This document shows positions 43,690-46,417 of a stretch of DNA of 46,417 bases, one piece after another. The DNA comes from an uncultured Clostridia bacterium (GTDB lineage: Bacteria; Bacillota; Clostridia; Christensenellales; UBA1242), in assembly GCA_944384415.1 (NCBI GenBank), contig CALWTF010000012.1, positions 1-46,417 of the forward strand, written 5' to 3'. The notes below the pieces were generated by a model. The model worked only from the letters and a program-made list of their open reading frames with translations, did no database searches and was not told the origin of the DNA. The position numbers and the translations under genes are program-made. Position 1 is the stretch's first letter; every line of letters starts with the position of its first letter.

Positions 43690-44542
43690 TTGTATCACCA
43701 TAAAAATAACAGTTAACATTCCAATCTGATTCTAATTTTTCTAAATTTTCTATAATAAAGTTTGCAAACTTAATGTTAAATTCATCAATCTTTTGTTCTG
43801 AATCTTTTTCGCCATAACTATTTGTTATTAACTGAAGAACGAATGTATTAATTTCATTTGACAGTTTGTTAATTTGTGAACTACTAGATAATATTTCGTG
43901 CGTTGTATTGTCAAAAGAAAACGAATATGTTAAGTACCATAACATAGGAAGATTATATTTTTTGCATAGTGATTCATAATCTTGTATAAATGTGCTAGGA
44001 TTACTTTTAACAATTATTTTTACATTGGTTAAATTTTTTTCTGTATATAAAGTTAGTTCTATAATTTCAAACGCACCAGTAATAAATTCTTCACCAAATT
44101 CATTTAACCAATCTTTTTCTATCATTTTATTAGTTAAACAAGCTAAATCTTTGCCGTTTAAAACAAGATCAGAATTAAACAATAAAAATTGTTTATCAAA
44201 ATTTTCTAAATTAATACTATGGTCTTCATTAAAGAATGGATTACCTTGTGTGTTTGTAATACTACTATTAATTTTATTTTCTAAAATTAAATAATCATTT
44301 TCATTTATTTTATTTGGTGCTAATTCATTTTCATCAACTTCTTTTGAAAGCTCTTGCGAAAGTTTATTATACATTTGAGTGATGCCACCCAAATTAAAAT
44401 TGTTTAAAATTAAAATAGTTCCAATAATAAAAGCACCAATAACAATAAGACTTCCATATCCAAATTTTAAACAACCTTTTTTTCTTTTAGACATTTCTGG
44501 TTTCGGTTCTTTTGGTGGAAGACCTCTTAACTCTTCGAACAT
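43670..44542 (-). CDS. Bitopic membrane protein (290 aa), third gene of a membrane operon
   Basis: A short basic cytosolic N-terminus (PPKEPKPEMSKRKKG) precedes one membrane helix (~27-49). The remaining ~240 residues are outside, Asn/Glu-rich, helical at first and then mixed. No catalytic motif or known family is recognised. It starts 12 bases after the acidic tail-anchored protein with AGGT before the ATG. The end overlaps uppP by 20 bases head-on, which is unusual without a terminator between them. Confidence 0.7.
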   Translation of the reverse strand: MFEELRGLPPKEPKPEMSKRKKGCLKFGYGSLIVIGAFIIGTILILNNFNLGGITQMYNKLSQELSKEVDENELAPNKINENDYLILENKINSSITNTQGNPFFNEDHSINLENFDKQFLLFNSDLVLNGKDLACLTNKMIEKDWLNEFGEEFITGAFEIIELTLYTEKNLTNVKIIVKSNPSTFIQDYESLCKKYNLPMLWYLTYSFSFDNTTHEILSSSSQINKLSNEINTFVLQLITNSYGEKDSEQKIDEFNIKFANFIIENLEKLESDWNVNCYFYGDTITIPKE

Positions 44543-44554
44543 AATTTACCTATT

Positions 44555-45556
44555 TTAAATATTTAATAAAATTGCTAATAACGAACCCAACACTGAGCTT
44601 CCCAAAGCTGTTAACATAATCATTTTACTTTGAGAAGTGCAAGATGTACAACCATTAGTACATGCGGGATTTTCTGCATCAAATATTTTTGCTGTTAATT
44701 CTTGAGGAATAAATTTTGCACAACCAAGTTTGTTTGCTAATTTTATTTGAGGGATTCTTTCAAGAAGTGACATTCCAGTATAAAATTTAATTTCTGGCGC
44801 TAACTTAACCATTTCTTCTCGTGTTGCTTTAATGTTTTCCATGGTTTCTTCTGCTTTTTTGAGTGAGCCACCAAGTTTAAGTTTTGCTTGCCCTTTTAAT
44901 GCATTTCTTTTTATATCTTTATCAGAATTCTCAAATTTCTTTAAAATATTTTTCGCATGTTCGTTATCACTTTTTTTAATATGGAATTTTGCACGCCATT
45001 TTGGAACATTGTACTTTTTCCAGTTATTATCTTGTCTAGCTTTTTTTAGAACTTGATTCCATTTTTTTCTTTGTTCAAATTTATCTTTAAGCTTTTGTTT
45101 GTAATCTTCTATACACTGTCGTATATATTCAGGGCTTTCTTTTAAGGCTTGAACAGTATCTTTAATTTTAGCTAATTTTGATTCATCATCTTCATCACCG
45201 CCACCGCCACTATCACTACTGGTTTCATTATTTTTATCACTCGAATTGTTTTCTGATTGTGTATTATTTTGGTTCTCTTCGTTATTAGCTTGTTGATTTA
45301 AAGCTTCTTGTTCTTCTTCCTCCTCTTCCTCTTCTTTGGCCATTGTATAATGTCTTTTTTTTATTTTGTTGCCTGCTTCATACTTATCAATTAATTCATC
45401 AACATTCATTTCAGAAGTTTCTTTTGGCTTGAAGGGTTTTATATCATCGGGGCCGTAATTTTGTGGTTCTGGACTGTCTTCATCAAAATCGTTTAATTCA
45501 TTGGAGGATAAATTTTTAGCTGCTTCTTCTAATTGCTTAAATATATTTTCAGACAT
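44555..45556 (-). CDS. Acidic tail-anchored protein with Cys-cluster (333 aa)
   Basis: The first ~125 residues are acidic and disordered, with a run of eight Glu and a GGGGDEDDE stretch. Residues ~130-240 are strongly basic and helical (probable coiled coil). Near the end come three cysteines in CTNGCTSC (C299, C303, C306) and then a hydrophobic helix (312-333) that ends the protein. No signal peptide is present, so it should be held in the membrane by its tail with the bulk in the cytoplasm. The acidic/basic halves may pair with each other or with nucleic acid. Excellent AGGAGG site. It follows a 29-aa peptide gene by 15 bases. Confidence 0.75.
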   Translation of the reverse strand: MSENIFKQLEEAAKNLSSNELNDFDEDSPEPQNYGPDDIKPFKPKETSEMNVDELIDKYEAGNKIKKRHYTMAKEEEEEEEEQEALNQQANNEENQNNTQSENNSSDKNNETSSDSGGGGDEDDESKLAKIKDTVQALKESPEYIRQCIEDYKQKLKDKFEQRKKWNQVLKKARQDNNWKKYNVPKWRAKFHIKKSDNEHAKNILKKFENSDKDIKRNALKGQAKLKLGGSLKKAEETMENIKATREEMVKLAPEIKFYTGMSLLERIPQIKLANKLGCAKFIPQELTAKIFDAENPACTNGCTSCTSQSKMIMLTALGSSVLGSLLAILLNI

Positions 45557-45571
45557 AAATTATTCCTCCTT

Positions 45572-45661
45572 TTATCTATAAATAAAGTAAATAATAGCAC
45601 CAATAAAAGCAAGCGGTATAATAATTTTAACTAAAAATTTAATAAGACTTATTAAACACAT
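45572..45661 (-). CDS. 29-aa membrane peptide leading the operon
   Basis: The short frame MCLISLIKFLVKIIIPLAF... ends in IIYFIYR. It is one hydrophobic helix with basic residues near both ends. AAGGAG lies 5 bases before the ATG, and the stop codon is 15 bases before the next gene's start, with that gene's AGGAGG beginning right after it. The promoter at 45709-45738 drives it as the first gene. The spacing, ribosome site and composition support a real small membrane protein rather than a chance frame. It may assist the tail-anchored protein or couple its translation. Confidence 0.7.
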   Translation of the reverse strand: MCLISLIKFLVKIIIPLAFIGAIIYFIYR

Positions 45662-45708
45662 AAAAACTCCTTAAAACTAGTTGCTATTTACTTAAGTTTA
45701 ATAATTTA

Positions 45709-45738
45709 ATTATAAAAAATAATTGCAATAAAAGTCAA
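45709..45738 (-). promoter_or_regulatory. Promoter of the three-gene membrane operon
   Basis: On the minus strand TTGACT (45738-45733), 18 bases, TATAAT (45714-45709). It stands back to back with the tRNA-Ser promoter. Confidence 0.65.
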
Positions 45739-45769
45739 TCAAAATGCCATTTTAAATTATTTGCAAAAG

Positions 45770-45799
45770 TTGACTTTTTAATAATGATTGTGATAAAAT
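45770..45799 (+). promoter_or_regulatory. Promoter of tRNA-Ser
   Basis: TTGACT (45770-45775), 18 bases, and an extended -10 TGATAAAAT (TAAAAT at 45794-45799), 12 bases before the tRNA. Confidence 0.6.
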
Positions 45800-45811
45800 G
45801 AAGCTGTTTAT

Positions 45812-45899
45812 GGAAAGATGTCAGAGTGGTCGAATGTGCTTGTCTCGAAAACAAGTGTTCCGCAAGGAACCGAGGGTTCAAATCCCTCTCTTTCCGCCA
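45812..45899 (+). tRNA. tRNA-Ser (anticodon CGA)
   Basis: The acceptor stem GGAAAGA pairs with TCTTTCC. The anticodon loop is CTCGAAA, with a long variable arm (GTTCCGCAAGGAAC), the T-arm GGTTCAAATCC and an encoded CCA. It reads UCG codons. Confidence 0.97.
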
Positions 45900-45910
45900 G
45901 AACGGAATTG

Positions 45911-45955
45911 TACGCACCCTTGGAATAAAAAACTAGGTTGCGTATTTTTCTTTTT
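45911..45955 (+). terminator. Terminator after tRNA-Ser
   Basis: TACGCA (45911-45916) pairs with TGCGTA (45939-45944), extended by partial pairing (CC/GG), and TTTTTCTTTTT follows. Confidence 0.65.
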
Positions 45956-45977
45956 ACAAGATAGTTTTGGGCTTGTG

Positions 45978-46070
45978 ATGCCTTACAGTAAACCTGATAT
46001 TGAACCAAGTGAAAACTGGAAAAATCTTGATAGAGATGATTTAGGTCGTTTCCGCAAAAATGAAAAATAA
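45978..46070 (+). CDS. Possible 30-aa hydrophilic peptide
   Basis: The frame MPYSKPDIEPSENWKNLDRD... ends at the TAA at 46068-46070, directly before a strong hairpin terminator. The content is hydrophilic and unlike the surrounding AT-rich filler (Pro, Trp, Asp). Against it: no good ribosome site (TTGGGC only) and a terminator just upstream. GTG at 45975 is an equal start choice. The longer frame that runs through the tRNA is not real. Confidence 0.42.
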   Translation: MPYSKPDIEPSENWKNLDRDDLGRFRKNEK

Positions 46071-46084
46071 ATTTTAATAATATA

Positions 46085-46110
46085 GCCCAACAATATGTTG
46101 GGCATTTTTT
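46085..46110 (+). terminator. Hairpin terminator
   Basis: Perfect stem GCCCAACA / TGTTGGGC with loop ATA and a T-run. It marks the end of a transcript that includes the 30-aa frame. Confidence 0.85.
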
Positions 46111-46417
46111 ATGCTATATTTCTTTAATAAATTACTCCTTATATTCTTTGCTTTTGTTGTGTCTTTTGTAGCAAATTTTTCGTATGAAGTCAAAGGAATA
46201 AAATATTGCTTAAACTTTTAAATTTAATAAAATAAAGTTCAAGACTAGGTTTTTTAACCTGATCTTTTTTATTGTCAGTTAAAGAATTTCAATACAATAT
46301 TTTCTTCTGTTTCGTTGACTTCATACATACAAGATTTCAAAGTGTAAGACTACTTCCCCAAATTTGCTACTTTGCCACTGCCAAAAGGCATATTCATATA
46401 ATTAGGTTTTTTATTAT
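46111..46417. other. Stretch without a supported gene
   Basis: A 36-codon frame at 46111-46221 would encode a signal-peptide-like hydrophobic segment (MLYFFNKLLLIFFAFVVSF...), but it starts inside a terminator T-run with no ribosome site. A short minus-strand frame (MYEVNETEE...) shares the TATGAAGTCAA string in inverted orientation with 46183-46193. I see no known element. The region could be a decayed gene or a contig edge. Confidence 0.3.

Noticed and set aside
45798..46070. A 90-aa frame and an opposite 66-aa frame across the tRNA-Ser region
   Set aside because: Both run through the tRNA gene; only the last 30 codons of the plus-strand frame could be coding.

Overview
The window is very AT-rich bacterial DNA using the standard code: TAA is the usual stop, one gene ends in TGA, and Trp is TGG. 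Strong AGGAGG-type ribosome sites, TTGACA/TATAAT promoters, hairpin-plus-U terminators, sepF, lspA with several lipoproteins, uppP, MscS and membrane-anchored giant surface proteins point to a monoderm, low-GC Bacillota-type organism. It is probably an uncultured, host-associated Clostridia- or Bacilli-like lineage. No rRNA or ribosomal protein is present to place it more exactly. No phage, transposon, CRISPR array or known defence system is visible.

Layout. 1-4.4 kb is accessory: the end of a collagen-like protein, a SunS-like glycosyltransferase with a helical-repeat tail, an unknown 142-aa protein, and a divergent pair of alpha-helical repeat proteins. A tRNA-Asn(GTT) follows. 4.6-12.7 kb is a minus-strand housekeeping run read as sepF-lspA-rluD-two small membrane proteins-tig-clpP-clpX, then an HD-domain protein and a lipoprotein. 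It covers division, lipoprotein maturation, rRNA modification, nascent-chain folding and ClpXP proteolysis. 12.8-22.2 kb is again accessory: a lipoprotein with a C-terminal membrane helix, two unknown cytosolic proteins (one with a Gly/Lys-rich linker), a collagen-like/SGNH-hydrolase lipoprotein, tRNA-Leu(CAA), and a 936-aa modular protein with a BspA-type LRR and a conserved Cys-Cys-Gln C-terminal domain. 22.3-26.4 kb holds trpS, argS and an MscS channel.

26.5-41.1 kb is the most striking part: a 14.6-kb envelope locus of three genes. A 2369-aa surface protein has about 21 beta-rich repeats, two FIVAR-like modules, a degenerate sortase motif (QPETG), a membrane helix and a long Asn/Gln-rich cytosolic tail. 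It is transcribed divergently from a two-gene operon. The first gene of that operon fuses a degenerate SAM-methyltransferase-like domain to a membrane helix and an outside domain. The second is an 1871-aa exported protein made of about eight roughly 200-aa repeats.

41.2-46.4 kb holds an operon of a YugP-like protein that has lost its HExxH site plus a SHOCT-tailed membrane protein, uppP, a three-gene membrane operon that begins with a 29-aa peptide, tRNA-Ser(CGA), and a possible 30-aa ORF. The last ~300 bases have no convincing gene.

Most gene starts were corrected to the codon with a ribosome site: clpP, argS, the 488-aa, 954-aa, 327-aa and 2388-aa open frames, and the methyltransferase fusion. 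In the last case the longest possible start lies inside the -35 box.
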